Part shown: positions 25,831-34,518 of the stretch, piece after piece
How the letters are laid out: the number at the start of each line of letters is the position of its first letter
Numbering within the stretch: the stretch's first letter is position 1
Source: Falsarthrobacter nasiphocae
Lineage (GTDB): Bacteria > Actinomycetota > Actinomycetes > Actinomycetales > Micrococcaceae
Direction: 5' to 3'
Assembly (NCBI RefSeq): GCF_031456275.1
Contig: NZ_JAVDUI010000001.1
Coordinates: 434,001-498,000 of the forward strand
Length of the DNA stretch: 64,000 bases
Made by a program: the position numbers and the translations under genes
The notes under the pieces: model-generated
Told to the model about the DNA's origin: nothing
Database searches by the model: none
Seen by the model: only the letters and a program-made list of their open reading frames with translations

Positions 25831-27095
25831 GCGGTGCGCTCCTGGCACACGGGCGCGTCGATGGCCGCGTCAAACGCCGCGACCGTGGGACGGCGGGTGC
25901 CGTCCCGCATGACCTTCTCGCAGCAGTTGCGCGCGCAGACGTCCGCCCACGGGCCCATCTCGACGACGGATGCCCGCGTGGGCTCGCCCTCCGCCGTGGG
26001 CTCGTCCTCGGCGCGGTAGCGCTCCTGGATGAGGTCCACGAGCCCCGCCACGAAGTCCGGGTGCGTACCGGGGGTGGGGACGCGCACGGACTCAAGGCCG
26101 AGCTCGCCGCAGGTCTGCGTGGCCTCGGTGTCGAGGTCCCACGTGACCTCCATGTGGTCGCTGACGAAGCCGATCGGAACCATGAGGACCCCGTCCGTCT
26201 CGTCGGCGATCTCGGCGAGACGGTCGTTGACGTCCGGCTCGAGCCACGGCACGTGCGGGGCCCCCGAGCGAGACTGGTACACGAGCTCGTGGGGCACGTC
26301 CGCGGCGCCCGGGACGCCCGCGATGACGGTGCGCGCCACGGCGAGGTGCTGGGCCGTGTAGGCGTTGCCGCCCTCATAGGACTCGCCCTCGGGGAGACGG
26401 GGGCCGGCCGCCTCGGCGTCGCTCATCGGGATGGAGTGCGTGCAGAAGAGAATGCGCAGGCGCGGGTTGGCCACGCCCTTGTCCGCGAGCTTGCCCTTGA
26501 GGGCCTCGAGGCCCTCTTCGACGCCCTGGATGAACGGCGAGATGAAGCCGGGGTGGTCGAAGTACTGGCGGACCTTGTCCACCTCGAGCTTGCCCTCGAG
26601 CCCGCGGTCCCGGAGGGCCATGCCGTAGTCCTCGCGGTACTGCCGGCAGCTCGAGTATCCCGCGTAGGCGCTCGTCGAGAACGCGAGGACGCGGCGGTGC
26701 CCGTCCGCGTACATCGTCTCGAGGACGTCCGGCGTGTACGGCTCCCAGTTGCGGTTGCCCCAGTAGACGGGCAGGTCGAGGCCCCGCTCGGCGAGCTCGG
26801 CCTCGACGGCCGCCTTGAGCTCGCGGTTCTGCTGGTTGATGGGACTGATGCCCCCGTTGGCGCGGTAGTGGGTGGCGACCTCTTCGAGGCGCTCGTCGGG
26901 GATTCCGCGGCCGCGAGTGACGTTGCGGAGGAACGGGATGACGTCCTCCTGGCCCTCGGGCCCGCCGAAGGAGGCGAGGAGGAGGGCGTCGTAGGCGACG
27001 GGCGCCATCATGCCCTCTCGCGTCACGGGCGCGGCGTCTCCGGCGGTGGTCCCGGAGGTGCAGCAGGCGTCGTCGAAGGTCTCTCCGCAGCTCAT
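25827..27095 (-). CDS. hemH: Coproporphyrin III ferrochelatase CpfC (HemH)
   Basis: Inserts Fe2+ into coproporphyrin III in the actinobacterial heme route. The 422-residue product has LLASFGGPEG near residue 40, AYAGYSSCRQYRED, the catalytic His in FCTHSIPMSD and a C-terminal cysteine cluster VCARNCCEK. Together with the Cys of SSCRQY these could ligate the [2Fe-2S] cluster known in actinobacterial ferrochelatases. The 28-residue N-terminal extension also contains Cys-Cys and is unusual; it is kept because the ATG at 27095 overlaps the hemQ stop by 4 bp. Directly coupled to hemQ, the next enzyme in the pathway. Confidence 0.95.
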   Translation of the reverse strand: MSCGETFDDACCTSGTTAGDAAPVTREGMMAPVAYDALLLASFGGPEGQEDVIPFLRNVTRGRGIPDERLEEVATHYRANGGISPINQQNRELKAAVEAELAERGLDLPVYWGNRNWEPYTPDVLETMYADGHRRVLAFSTSAYAGYSSCRQYREDYGMALRDRGLEGKLEVDKVRQYFDHPGFISPFIQGVEEGLEALKGKLADKGVANPRLRILFCTHSIPMSDAEAAGPRLPEGESYEGGNAYTAQHLAVARTVIAGVPGAADVPHELVYQSRSGAPHVPWLEPDVNDRLAEIADETDGVLMVPIGFVSDHMEVTWDLDTEATQTCGELGLESVRVPTPGTHPDFVAGLVDLIQERYRAEDEPTAEGEPTRASVVEMGPWADVCARNCCEKVMRDGTRRPTVAAFDAAIDAPVCQERTA

Positions 27096-27754
27096 CGGAG
27101 GACCTCGGCGATCTCGCTCGAGGAGATGCGGCGGCCGGTGTAGAACGGGGTCTCCTCGCGGACGTGGTTGCGGGCCTCGGTCTTGCGCAGGTGCCGCATG
27201 AGGTCCACGAGGTCATGGAGATCCGGGGCCTCGAGGCCGAGGATCCACTCCCAGTCCCCGAGGGCGAAGGATGCGACCGTGTTGGAGAGCACGTGCGGGT
27301 ACTCGCGGCCCTTGAGGCCGTGGTCGCGGAGCATGGCACCCCGCTCCTCCTCCGGGAGGATGTACCAGTTGTAGGACCGGACGAACGGGTAGACGCAGAC
27401 CCACGTGCTCGGCTCGACGCCGCGGGCGAACGCGGGCGAGTGGTTCTTCGTGAACTCGGCCTCTCGGTGCACGCCCATGGCGGAGAAGACGATCTCGGTC
27501 TCCGCGAAGAGCGGGAGGCGGCGGATCTCGCGGACGGCCGCCTGGAGGCGCTCTGGCTGCGATCCGTGGAGCCAGATCATGACGTCCGCGTCGGCGCGCA
27601 TCGCGGAGACGTCGTAGGCGCCGCGCAGCGTCACGCCCTCGCTCACGAGCCGGTCCACGAGCGCGTCAAACGCCGCGTGGTCCCCCTGCGGCGACCCCGT
27701 CCGCTTGAAGACCGTCCACAAGGTGTAGAACATCGTCTCGTTCTGCTCGCTCAT
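27092..27754 (-). CDS. hemQ: Coproheme decarboxylase HemQ (ChdC)
   Basis: Peroxide-dependent oxidative decarboxylation of coproheme to heme b, the last pathway step. The 220-residue product is a chlorite-dismutase-fold protein: MFYTLWTVFKR at the N-terminus, HREAEFTKNHSPAF, the substrate Tyr region YPFVRSYNWYILPEEER and DHGLKGREYPHVLSNT...GDWEWI, as in actinobacterial HemQ. First gene of the hemQ-hemH-hemC-hemD-hemB run; 71 bp separate it from cgoX, and that gap holds a perfect palindrome that may be an operator. The ATG has GAAAGG upstream at about 17 nt and no close Shine-Dalgarno. Confidence 0.96.
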   Translation of the reverse strand: MSEQNETMFYTLWTVFKRTGSPQGDHAAFDALVDRLVSEGVTLRGAYDVSAMRADADVMIWLHGSQPERLQAAVREIRRLPLFAETEIVFSAMGVHREAEFTKNHSPAFARGVEPSTWVCVYPFVRSYNWYILPEEERGAMLRDHGLKGREYPHVLSNTVASFALGDWEWILGLEAPDLHDLVDLMRHLRKTEARNHVREETPFYTGRRISSSEIAEVLR

Positions 27755-27792
27755 CGCGAATCCGACCGCCTTTCACTGGTCCGTTCACACTG

Positions 27793-27813
27793 GTTTCTAC
27801 TGACCGTAGAAAC
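27793..27813. promoter_or_regulatory. Palindromic operator candidate before hemQ
   Basis: GTTTCTAC and GTAGAAAC form perfect 8-bp arms around a 5-nt centre in the short cgoX-hemQ gap. A possible minus-strand -10 box TAGTGT (27827-27822) lies immediately upstream, so the palindrome would cover the transcription start, the usual place for a repressor site. No similar sequence stands out elsewhere in the window. Confidence 0.55.
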
Positions 27814-27825
27814 GTGCCCACACTA

Positions 27826-29361
27826 TCACCGGGGGCTTGTCCGAGCCTGGGAGACGACGGCCGCGAGCCCCGTCCCAGAGCGCCACGAGCCCACGATCCG
27901 CACCCCTTCGAGCCGCGGGTCCGCCTCGAGCGCCGCGAAGGCGGCAGCGGGGGCCGGGGCCCCCGGGGAGGGCGCGGTGTTGCGGTGGACGGCAACGGAG
28001 TGCGCGACGACGTCGGCTGGCGCCACCTCGACCCCTGTCAGGAGCGAGGCGTCCGCGACCGCGCGCTCAACGAGTCGCTCGCGCTCCTCCGAGCCGGGCT
28101 GCGGCCCGTCCTCCCGCGTCAGGGGCAGCCCCGCGGCGGCGAGCTCGTCCTCGGCATAGCTCAGCCGCACGATCTCCACCCCGCCGGCGACGGCCTCCAG
28201 CCAGGGCCACTTGCGCGTGGAGTGCGTCATCGCCTTGGCCGCGCTGAGCCGGGGGGTGCGGGCCGAGGGCGCCACGAGCAGGCCGGTGCCGCGGGGGGCC
28301 GCGGCGAGGCCCCGGGCCGCGACCGAGCCGGCCCTGACGGCGAGGGTGACGAGGACGATGCGCTCGCCCGGCGTGAACCCGATGGGCGTGTCCGGGTGCG
28401 CCCCGGGGGCGAGCGACTCGAGCAGCTCGCGGGCTGGGCCCGCAGGAACGGCAAGGACGACGCGGCCCGCGGTGGCCTCCCACGTGGCGGGGCCGGGCTC
28501 GCCGCGCGGGGCCGCAACCCGGACGGCGATGCGCCCGTCGTCGGCCCGGGCGAGGGACTCAGCGCGGGACAGGAGGCGCACGTGCGCGCCGGCCGCCCGC
28601 GCCTGGCCCTCCAGCTCAGTGACAAGGCGGCCCATGCCGCCCTCGAGGCCCGCGACCGCCGCGCCGGCAGGGGCTGCCTCGCGGAGGCGGGTCACGGCGC
28701 GCCCCAGGCTGCCCGCGGCGGCGAGGGCTGGCAAGAGGCCAGGGTGGAGGCGCGCGACCGGCAGGCGGTCCGGACTCGTGGAGTAGACGCCGGCCACGAC
28801 GGGAGTGACGAGCTGGTCCAGCACGGCCCGCCCGAGGCGCTCCTCGACGAGCCGCGCCACGGTGACGTCCCCGGGGAATCCCCCGGCGGGCAGCGGGCGC
28901 GAGTCGAGGGCTGCGGCCCTCATCGCCTCCTCCTGCCCCACCACGGCGACGACGTCGGCCGCGAGAGGGTCCCCCGGAATGCCGAAGAGGCCGGTCTTGG
29001 GGGACGGCATGGCCCGGACGGTCCCCGCGCGAGCCTCGACGATCCACGAGCCGAGGCCCGAGGCCTCCTGGCGCGCCTCCGAAAGGCCGAGGTCGGCGAG
29101 GAGACTCGGCACGGCAGGGGACTTCGTAGCGAAGGACTCGGCACCGGCCTCGAGCCGCAGGGCGGCGAGGCGCTCGGCCTCCGCCGCGTCTGCGGCGCCG
29201 GGGCCCTGTTCGAGGCCCATGAGGCCAACGGCTCCGCCGAGGCGGCCGCTCGATTCGAGCAGGAGGGCCCGCTCGCCGGCGCGCGCGGCCTCCCACGCGC
29301 AGATCAGGCCTCCCACGCCGCCGCCGATGACGACGACGTCCCAGTCCCCCGCCCGGCTCAC
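27826..29361 (-). CDS. cgoX: Coproporphyrinogen III oxidase CgoX (HemY/HemG type, FAD)
   Basis: Oxidises coproporphyrinogen III to coproporphyrin III with oxygen and FAD. The 511-residue protein starts with the dinucleotide-binding motif DVVVIGGGVGGLICAWEAAR (about 8-27) and LLLESSGRLGGAV, and continues through substrate-domain blocks such as GAESFATKSPAVPSLLADLG, VVAGVYSTSPDRLPV and ending GSWRSGTGLAAVV, the second FAD-binding motif. In a genome with hemQ this family works on coproporphyrinogen rather than protoporphyrinogen. Start ATG at 29361 overlaps the hemE stop by 4 bp. Confidence 0.94.
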   Translation of the reverse strand: MSRAGDWDVVVIGGGVGGLICAWEAARAGERALLLESSGRLGGAVGLMGLEQGPGAADAAEAERLAALRLEAGAESFATKSPAVPSLLADLGLSEARQEASGLGSWIVEARAGTVRAMPSPKTGLFGIPGDPLAADVVAVVGQEEAMRAAALDSRPLPAGGFPGDVTVARLVEERLGRAVLDQLVTPVVAGVYSTSPDRLPVARLHPGLLPALAAAGSLGRAVTRLREAAPAGAAVAGLEGGMGRLVTELEGQARAAGAHVRLLSRAESLARADDGRIAVRVAAPRGEPGPATWEATAGRVVLAVPAGPARELLESLAPGAHPDTPIGFTPGERIVLVTLAVRAGSVAARGLAAAPRGTGLLVAPSARTPRLSAAKAMTHSTRKWPWLEAVAGGVEIVRLSYAEDELAAAGLPLTREDGPQPGSEERERLVERAVADASLLTGVEVAPADVVAHSVAVHRNTAPSPGAPAPAAAFAALEADPRLEGVRIVGSWRSGTGLAAVVSQARTSPR

Positions 29362-30467
29362 GAGGCGGCGTCCGTCGCGGCGGGGGCCTCCTGTCCGGCG
29401 GGGGCGTCGTCCTCAATGGAGTGGATGAGCTCGACGAGGCGGGTCAGGACCGCGGGGTCGGTCTCGGGCGGCACGCCGTGGCCCAGGTTGACGACATGGC
29501 CTGGCGCCTGGGCGCCGGAGGCGACGACGTCGCGGACGTGGGCCTCGAGGACTCCCCACGGGGCGCGGAGGAGGGCCGGGTCGATGTTGCCCTGGAGCGG
29601 CACGGAGCCCCCGAGGCGCCGGTTGGCCTCAGCGAGCGGGAGACGGTAGTCCACGCCCACGGCGTCCGCGCCGGCGTCCTTCATGGCCGCGAGCAGCTCG
29701 CTCGTTCCCGTGCCGAAGTGGATGAGGGGACGGCCGAGGTCCCGGACCGCGTCGAAGACGCTCCCGGAGGCGGGCCTGACGTGCTCCTCGTAGTCGGCGA
29801 GGCCGAGGGAGCCGGCCCAGGAGTCGAAGAGCTGGCCCGCGCTCGCGCCGGCCTCGAGCTGCGCCCGGAGGAACGCGCCGCTCGTGCGGGCCGTCCACTC
29901 GCAGAGAGCGCGCCAGGCGCCCGGGTCGCTGTGCATCATGGCGCGGGGGCCGAGGTGGTCCCGGCTCGGCCGGCCCTCGACCATGTAGGCCGCGAGCGTG
30001 AAGGGCGCGCCCGCGAAGCCGATGAGCGGGGTCTCGCCGAGCTCGGCGACGGTGAGGCGGACGGCCTCGCGGATCGGCTCGAGGGCCGAGTCCTCAAGCT
30101 CCGGGAGTGCGTCGATGTCCGCCGAGGTGCGGATGGGCGCGCCGAGGACGGGCCCCACGCCAGCGACGATGTCCACGTCGACGCCCGCGAGCTTGAGGGG
30201 CACCACGATGTCAGAGAAGAAGATGCCCGCGTCCACGCCGTGGCGGCGCACGGGCTGGACGGTGATCTCCGCGGCGAGCTCGGGGCGGAGGCACGCCTCG
30301 AGCATCCCCGTGCCCTTGCGCGCCTCCCGGTACTCCGGCAGAGACCGGCCGGCCTGGCGCATGAACCAGACCGGGCGGGTGCGGCCGCGCTGGCCCCGGA
30401 GCTCCCGGACGAGCGCCGAGTCCGGCGGGGTGGTGCGTCCATCTGCGGAGTGCGGGCTCTGGGTCAT
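29358..30467 (-). CDS. hemE: Uroporphyrinogen decarboxylase HemE
   Basis: Removes four acetate carboxyls from uroporphyrinogen III to give coproporphyrinogen III. The 369-residue product contains both family signatures: [17 protein letters not shown] near residue 31 and [16 protein letters not shown], plus [11 protein letters not shown] near the end. The ATG has AAAGGA 8 nt upstream and a leader of about 45 nt from a TAGAAT -10 box. First gene of the hemE-cgoX transcript, divergent from hemA. Confidence 0.96.
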   Translation of the reverse strand: MTQSPHSADGRTTPPDSALVRELRGQRGRTRPVWFMRQAGRSLPEYREARKGTGMLEACLRPELAAEITVQPVRRHGVDAGIFFSDIVVPLKLAGVDVDIVAGVGPVLGAPIRTSADIDALPELEDSALEPIREAVRLTVAELGETPLIGFAGAPFTLAAYMVEGRPSRDHLGPRAMMHSDPGAWRALCEWTARTSGAFLRAQLEAGASAGQLFDSWAGSLGLADYEEHVRPASGSVFDAVRDLGRPLIHFGTGTSELLAAMKDAGADAVGVDYRLPLAEANRRLGGSVPLQGNIDPALLRAPWGVLEAHVRDVVASGAQAPGHVVNLGHGVPPETDPAVLTRLVELIHSIEDDAPAGQEAPAATDAAS

Positions 30468-30512
30468 GGGCGGCGTCCTTTGCTCGGGGTGCGTGGGTGT
30501 CCTTGAGGTCCG

Positions 30513-30518
30513 ATTCTA
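30513..30518 (-). promoter_or_regulatory. -10 box of hemE-cgoX
   Basis: TAGAAT on the minus strand in the 133-bp hemE-hemA divergent region, giving a leader of roughly 40 nt with a good Shine-Dalgarno. Confidence 0.5.
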
Positions 30519-30600
30519 TCGACCGCGCGCCCCGCCCCCGCCCGAGCGGCGCGCAGGTGAGGCGAGCCTTCCTCGTTCCGAATGTCGGGACGGGAGTACG

Positions 30601-31965
30601 ATGGGACGCGCTGTGGTTTATCTTTCCCTCGTCGCGACGCACTCAGACCTGGACTTGGAGCGCATTGCCCGCATGAGCGCGGCTGCCCCCCAGGTCATGT
30701 CAGCGACGAATGATTCGCCCCTCCTTCGCGGGCTCGTCCTTCTCTCCACCTGCAATCGCTTCGAGGTCTACGCCGAGGTCCCCTCCGCGGAGGACGTCGA
30801 GGCGGCGCGCGCCGAGATCGTCGCGGCCGTCGCGGAGGGCTCCTCCCTCTCCGAGGCCTTCGTCTCCGCATCCCTCTCCACCCTCGTGGGCGACGACGTC
30901 CCGCGGCACCTCTTCGCCGTCGGCGCCGGTCTCGACTCCGCCGTGGTCGGTGAGCGCGAGATCGCCGGCCAGGTTCGCCGGGCACTCGTCCTCGCCCAGG
31001 AGTCCTCCACCGCCTCCGGCCAGCTGACGCGGCTCTTCCAGGCCGCAACGCGCACGGCCAAGGACGTGGGCTCGCAGACCGCCCTTGGGTCCCAGGGCAA
31101 GTCCATTGTCTCCGTGGGGCTGGACCTCGTCGAGGAGTCCCTGGACCCGTCCACCCCCCTGGCCGAAGGCACAGCCGTCATCTTCGGCACTGGCGCCTAC
31201 GCGGGCGCGTCCATGGCGCTGTTGCGCGAGCGCGGCGTCACGGACATCCGCGTCTTCTCCCAGTCGGGCCGCGCCCACGAGTTCACGGCTGCGCGCGGCG
31301 GCACCCCCCTCACCGCCGAGACCCTCCCAGCCGCCCTCGGCGAGGCACAGATCATCCTCGGCTGCAGCGGAGGAGACCGCCGCATCACGGGCGCCGAGCT
31401 CGCTGCGGCCCGGACGAGCGCCGACGAGTTCTTCGTCCTCGACCTCGCCCTGACCCACGACTTCACCCCGGACGTCGCCTCCATTCCGGGGGCAGAGGTC
31501 CTCACGCTCGAGTCCATTCGCCTGGCCGCGCCGGCCGAGGCGGCCTCGGCCCTCGAGGACGCCCGCCTGATCGTCCATTCGGCGGCCGAGTCCTTCATTG
31601 CGGAGCGGACCGCCCGCCAAGTGGACGGCGCCGTCGTCGCCCTCCGCCGCCACACGATGGACGTTCTGGAGCGCGAGCTCGAGAAGGTGCGCGTGCAGCA
31701 CGGCTGCACCGCCGCGGGCGAAGAGGTGGAGTTCGCACTCCGCCGGATGGTCCGGCAGCTCCTCCACCTGCCGACCGTGCGCGGGCGCGAGCTCGCCGCC
31801 CAGGGCCGCGCCGGAGACTACGTCGCCGGGCTCGAGGCCCTGTACGGCATCACCGCCGAGGTCCCGGAGGCCCCCTCCGCGTCCCCGGCAGACCGCGCGG
31901 CTCCTCAGCCCGCCGGTCATCCTCGCGAGGCGGGCGAATCCTGCCCCGTTCCGCGCACCGCGTAG
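30601..31965 (+). CDS. hemA: Glutamyl-tRNA reductase HemA
   Basis: NADPH-dependent reduction of glutamyl-tRNA to glutamate-1-semialdehyde, the committed step. The 454-residue product has the catalytic Cys51 in [11 protein letters not shown], the [14 protein letters not shown] block, [16 protein letters not shown], a Rossmann segment ([17 protein letters not shown]) and the C-terminal dimerisation helix [25 protein letters not shown] at 30601 has GGGAG 4-5 nt upstream; GTG at 30613 is an alternative. The frame stays open upstream but that part is antisense to hemE. In the Rossmann motif the usual second Gly-rich position reads GTGAYAG. Confidence 0.95.
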   Translation: MGRAVVYLSLVATHSDLDLERIARMSAAAPQVMSATNDSPLLRGLVLLSTCNRFEVYAEVPSAEDVEAARAEIVAAVAEGSSLSEAFVSASLSTLVGDDVPRHLFAVGAGLDSAVVGEREIAGQVRRALVLAQESSTASGQLTRLFQAATRTAKDVGSQTALGSQGKSIVSVGLDLVEESLDPSTPLAEGTAVIFGTGAYAGASMALLRERGVTDIRVFSQSGRAHEFTAARGGTPLTAETLPAALGEAQIILGCSGGDRRITGAELAAARTSADEFFVLDLALTHDFTPDVASIPGAEVLTLESIRLAAPAEAASALEDARLIVHSAAESFIAERTARQVDGAVVALRRHTMDVLERELEKVRVQHGCTAAGEEVEFALRRMVRQLLHLPTVRGRELAAQGRAGDYVAGLEALYGITAEVPEAPSASPADRAAPQPAGHPREAGESCPVPRTA

Positions 31966-32049
31966 CGCCCGGCATCCCCCACCCTCGCCGAACCACCCCA
32001 TCCCCCACCCCACGGGCGCACCAGCGCCCCGGAGAGATTGGTCCCGCAC

Positions 32050-32685
32050 ATGACTTCCCCAATCACCCCCTCGCCTCGTCCGCGAGCCGCCCGGATCCCC
32101 GCAGCGGAACGCCGAGCCCAGCTCCTCACTGCCGCCTACGAGGTCTTCTTCGAGAACGGCTTCCACGGGGCCTCCATGGACGACATCGCCGATCGCGCGA
32201 GCGTCTCCAAGCCCGTCCTGTACCAGCACTTCGAGGGCAAGGACTCGCTCTACCTCGTTCTCCTCGACGCGTGCATCGGCAGCCTGGCCGCCTCGCTCCG
32301 GGACGCCATGTCCTCGACGACCGACAACCAGAAGCGCATCGAGGCCACGCTCCGCGCGTTCTACACGTACGCCGAGAAAGAACACCGCGGGTACCGGATC
32401 ATCTTCAACTCGGACGTCGCGGCCATGCCGGAGGTCGCCAAGCGGCTCGAGCTGTTCCACCACAACTTCATGATGAGCATCGCTGAGCTCCTCGTCGAGG
32501 ACACCGGCATGCCGCAGATCGAGGCCGAGCTGCTGGCACGCGGCCTCGCCGGCGCCGCCCAGATCTCGGCCCGCGGCTGGGCCATGCAGCCCCACGGGGA
32601 GCGGGTCTCCCCCGAGCGGGCCGTGACCATCATGACGAGCCTGTTCTGGGACGGCGTGGCCCTCATGCCCGGCCTCCCGAAGTAG
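32050..32685 (+). CDS. TetR/AcrR family transcriptional regulator
   Basis: A 211-residue one-component regulator. The N-terminal helix-turn-helix is typical: RRAQLLTAAYEVFFENGFHGASMDDIADRASVSKPVLYQHFEGKDSLYLV (about residues 18-68), followed by a helical ligand/dimerisation domain. ATG at 32050 has GGAGAG 13 nt upstream; a TTG at 32038 would place the same site too close. It lies 84 bp after hemA on the same strand and just ahead of the DUF3107 gene. The target and ligand are unknown; control of heme genes is possible but only an inference from position. Confidence 0.92.
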   Translation: MTSPITPSPRPRAARIPAAERRAQLLTAAYEVFFENGFHGASMDDIADRASVSKPVLYQHFEGKDSLYLVLLDACIGSLAASLRDAMSSTTDNQKRIEATLRAFYTYAEKEHRGYRIIFNSDVAAMPEVAKRLELFHHNFMMSIAELLVEDTGMPQIEAELLARGLAGAAQISARGWAMQPHGERVSPERAVTIMTSLFWDGVALMPGLPK

Positions 32686-32688
32686 GCT
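32683..32688 (+). promoter_or_regulatory. -10 box of the DUF3107 gene
   Basis: TAGGCT, overlapping the TetR stop codon, followed by 8 nt and ATG at 32697. Confidence 0.4.
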
Positions 32689-32696
32689 TGTGAGCT

Positions 32697-32921
32697 ATGG
32701 AAATCAAAATTGGAATCGACCACGCGCCCCGCGAGCTGACCATCGACTCGACGGTCGACCACAAGGCCATCGAGGCCCAGGTCGCCGAGGCCATCGAGAA
32801 CGGCTCCGTCCTTCGCCTGCGTGACCGGAAGGGCACCGAGCACATCGTTCCCGGGGGCAAGATCGCCTACGTCGAGATCGGCCACGAGAACACGCGCCCC
32901 GTCGGCTTCGGCGCGCTCTAA
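32697..32921 (+). CDS. DUF3107 protein
   Basis: A 74-residue conserved actinobacterial protein of unknown function; the sequence begins MEIKIGIDHAPRELTIDS and ends VEIGHENTRPVGFGAL, the family pattern throughout its length. It is predicted to be a small beta-rich cytoplasmic protein. Only 11 bp separate it from the TetR gene, and a TAGGCT box sits 8 nt before its ATG, so it may be both co-transcribed and separately started. Confidence 0.9.
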   Translation: MEIKIGIDHAPRELTIDSTVDHKAIEAQVAEAIENGSVLRLRDRKGTEHIVPGGKIAYVEIGHENTRPVGFGAL

Positions 32922-32980
32922 GGAACTCGGCCCCGCTAGCCGTCCCTACCGTCGGCGCCCGCGCCGTGAAGAGAGTGGTC

Positions 32981-34468
32981 ATGGTCCTGCCCCGCATTCC
33001 CGTCCTGCCCCGAGCGGCCGCGCCCGCCGAGGCGCAGAGCGAGCTCACGGCGCGCCTCGACGCCCTGCTGAACGAGTTCGAGGCGCCGTCCGAGTTCTCG
33101 CCGGAGGCCCTTGCTGACGCGGAGAGGGCCATCGCGGCCCACGCCGCCGGGCAGGGTGCCCCGTCCGTGGACCTGCGAGACGTCCCGTTCGTCACGGTGG
33201 ACCCGGCGAGCTCCACGGACCTGGACCAGGCCGTCTTCCTGGCCCGCGCGGGCGCCGGCTACCTCGTGCGCTATGCCATCGCGGACGTGCCCTCGTTTGT
33301 CGAGCCCGGCTCGGCACTCGACGCGGAGACCCGCGAGCGCGGCCAGACGATCTACCTCCCCCACCGGCGGATCGGCCTGCACCCGGGGGCGATCTCCGAG
33401 GACGCGGGCTCCCTCCTGCCGAATGTGGACCGCTGGGCGTACGTCTTCACCTTTGAGCTCGGGGAGGACGCGGGCGTCTCTCGGATGGAGGTCGAGCGGG
33501 CGGTGATCCGCTCGACGGCGAAGCTCTCGTACGAGGGCGTGCAGGCGGACCTGGACTCGGGGTCCCCGTCCGAGTTCGCGTCCCTGCTGCGGGAGGTCGG
33601 CGAGAAGCGGATCGAGCTGGAGCGCCAGCGCGGCGGCGCGAGCCTCAACCTGCCGGAGCAGGAGGTGGAGATCGCGGAGAGCGGGCGCATTGTCCTGACG
33701 AGCCGCGCTCCCCTGCCCGTGGAGACGTTCAACGCGCAGATCTCCCTCATGACGGGCCTCGAGACGGGGCGGCTGTTCGTGGAGCACGGCGTGGGCCTGC
33801 TGCGCACGATGCCGGCTCCCGGCCGGGAGGCTCTCGCGGAGTTCCGGGCGCGGGTCAAGGCGCTGGGGACGCCCTGGCCGGAGGGCGTGCCCTACGGCGA
33901 GTTCTTGCGCTCGCTGGACACGTCGGACCCGCACCAGCTCGCGGCCATGTACGCGGCCGGCTCGCTCTTCCGCGGCGCGGGGTACCTGGCGCTGCCTTCG
34001 GGGGAGGACGACGACGGGGCCGCCCTCATCCAGGCCGCCCTCGGCGCCCCCTATGCCCACACGACGGCCCCGCTGCGGCGGCTCGTTGACCGCTTCGCGC
34101 TCGTCGTCGTCGAGGCCCTGTCCGCCTCGCGCCCTGTCCCGCCTGAGGTCCTTGACGCCCTCCCGCAGCTGCCTGCGCTCATGAAGGCCTCGGACCAGCG
34201 GGCGGGGCAGGTCCAGCGGGCCGCCCTTGACCTCGTCGAGGCATTCGTCTTGTCGTCGCGCGTCGGGGAGGTCTTCTCCGCGGAGGTGACGAGCTCGTCC
34301 AAGGGAAAGGCCGCCATCCAGATCGCGGACCCTGCCGTGAGCGCTCGCGTGTCCACGGACGCGACGCCGGGCTCCCAGGTGCGGGTCCGGCTTGCGGGCG
34401 TGGACCTGGACGCGCGGACGCTCTCGTTCGAGGTCGTGGGGCCTCAGGAGACGCAGCAGACGTCCTAG
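32981..34468 (+). CDS. RNB-domain (RNase II/R family) ribonuclease
   Basis: A 495-residue 3'-5' exoribonuclease-like protein. The catalytic RNB domain is recognised by VDLRDVPFVTVDPASSTDLDQA (metal-binding aspartates), YAIADVPSFVEPGS, TIYLPHRRIGLHP, LMTGLETG and YAHTTAPLRRLVDR. It lacks the N-terminal cold-shock domains of full RNase R; a short C-terminal S1/OB-like strand region may be present (VRVRLAGVDLDARTLSFEV). ATG at 32981 is preferred over GTG at 32966 because a GAAGAGAG site lies 5 nt upstream. It may act in RNA turnover with the DEAD-box helicase 1.5 kb downstream, but they are separate units. Confidence 0.92.
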   Translation: MVLPRIPVLPRAAAPAEAQSELTARLDALLNEFEAPSEFSPEALADAERAIAAHAAGQGAPSVDLRDVPFVTVDPASSTDLDQAVFLARAGAGYLVRYAIADVPSFVEPGSALDAETRERGQTIYLPHRRIGLHPGAISEDAGSLLPNVDRWAYVFTFELGEDAGVSRMEVERAVIRSTAKLSYEGVQADLDSGSPSEFASLLREVGEKRIELERQRGGASLNLPEQEVEIAESGRIVLTSRAPLPVETFNAQISLMTGLETGRLFVEHGVGLLRTMPAPGREALAEFRARVKALGTPWPEGVPYGEFLRSLDTSDPHQLAAMYAAGSLFRGAGYLALPSGEDDDGAALIQAALGAPYAHTTAPLRRLVDRFALVVVEALSASRPVPPEVLDALPQLPALMKASDQRAGQVQRAALDLVEAFVLSSRVGEVFSAEVTSSSKGKAAIQIADPAVSARVSTDATPGSQVRVRLAGVDLDARTLSFEVVGPQETQQTS

Positions 34469-34518
34469 CCGGCGCGGGCTGATTGACACAGTTCAATCGC
34501 GTGTGGAAGGCTGAGCGC

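Noticed and set aside
29998-30600. Upstream extension of hemA into the hemE gene.
   Set aside because: It is antisense to hemE, is Arg/Ser-rich, and the GluTR fold begins at [12 protein letters not shown] just after 30601.
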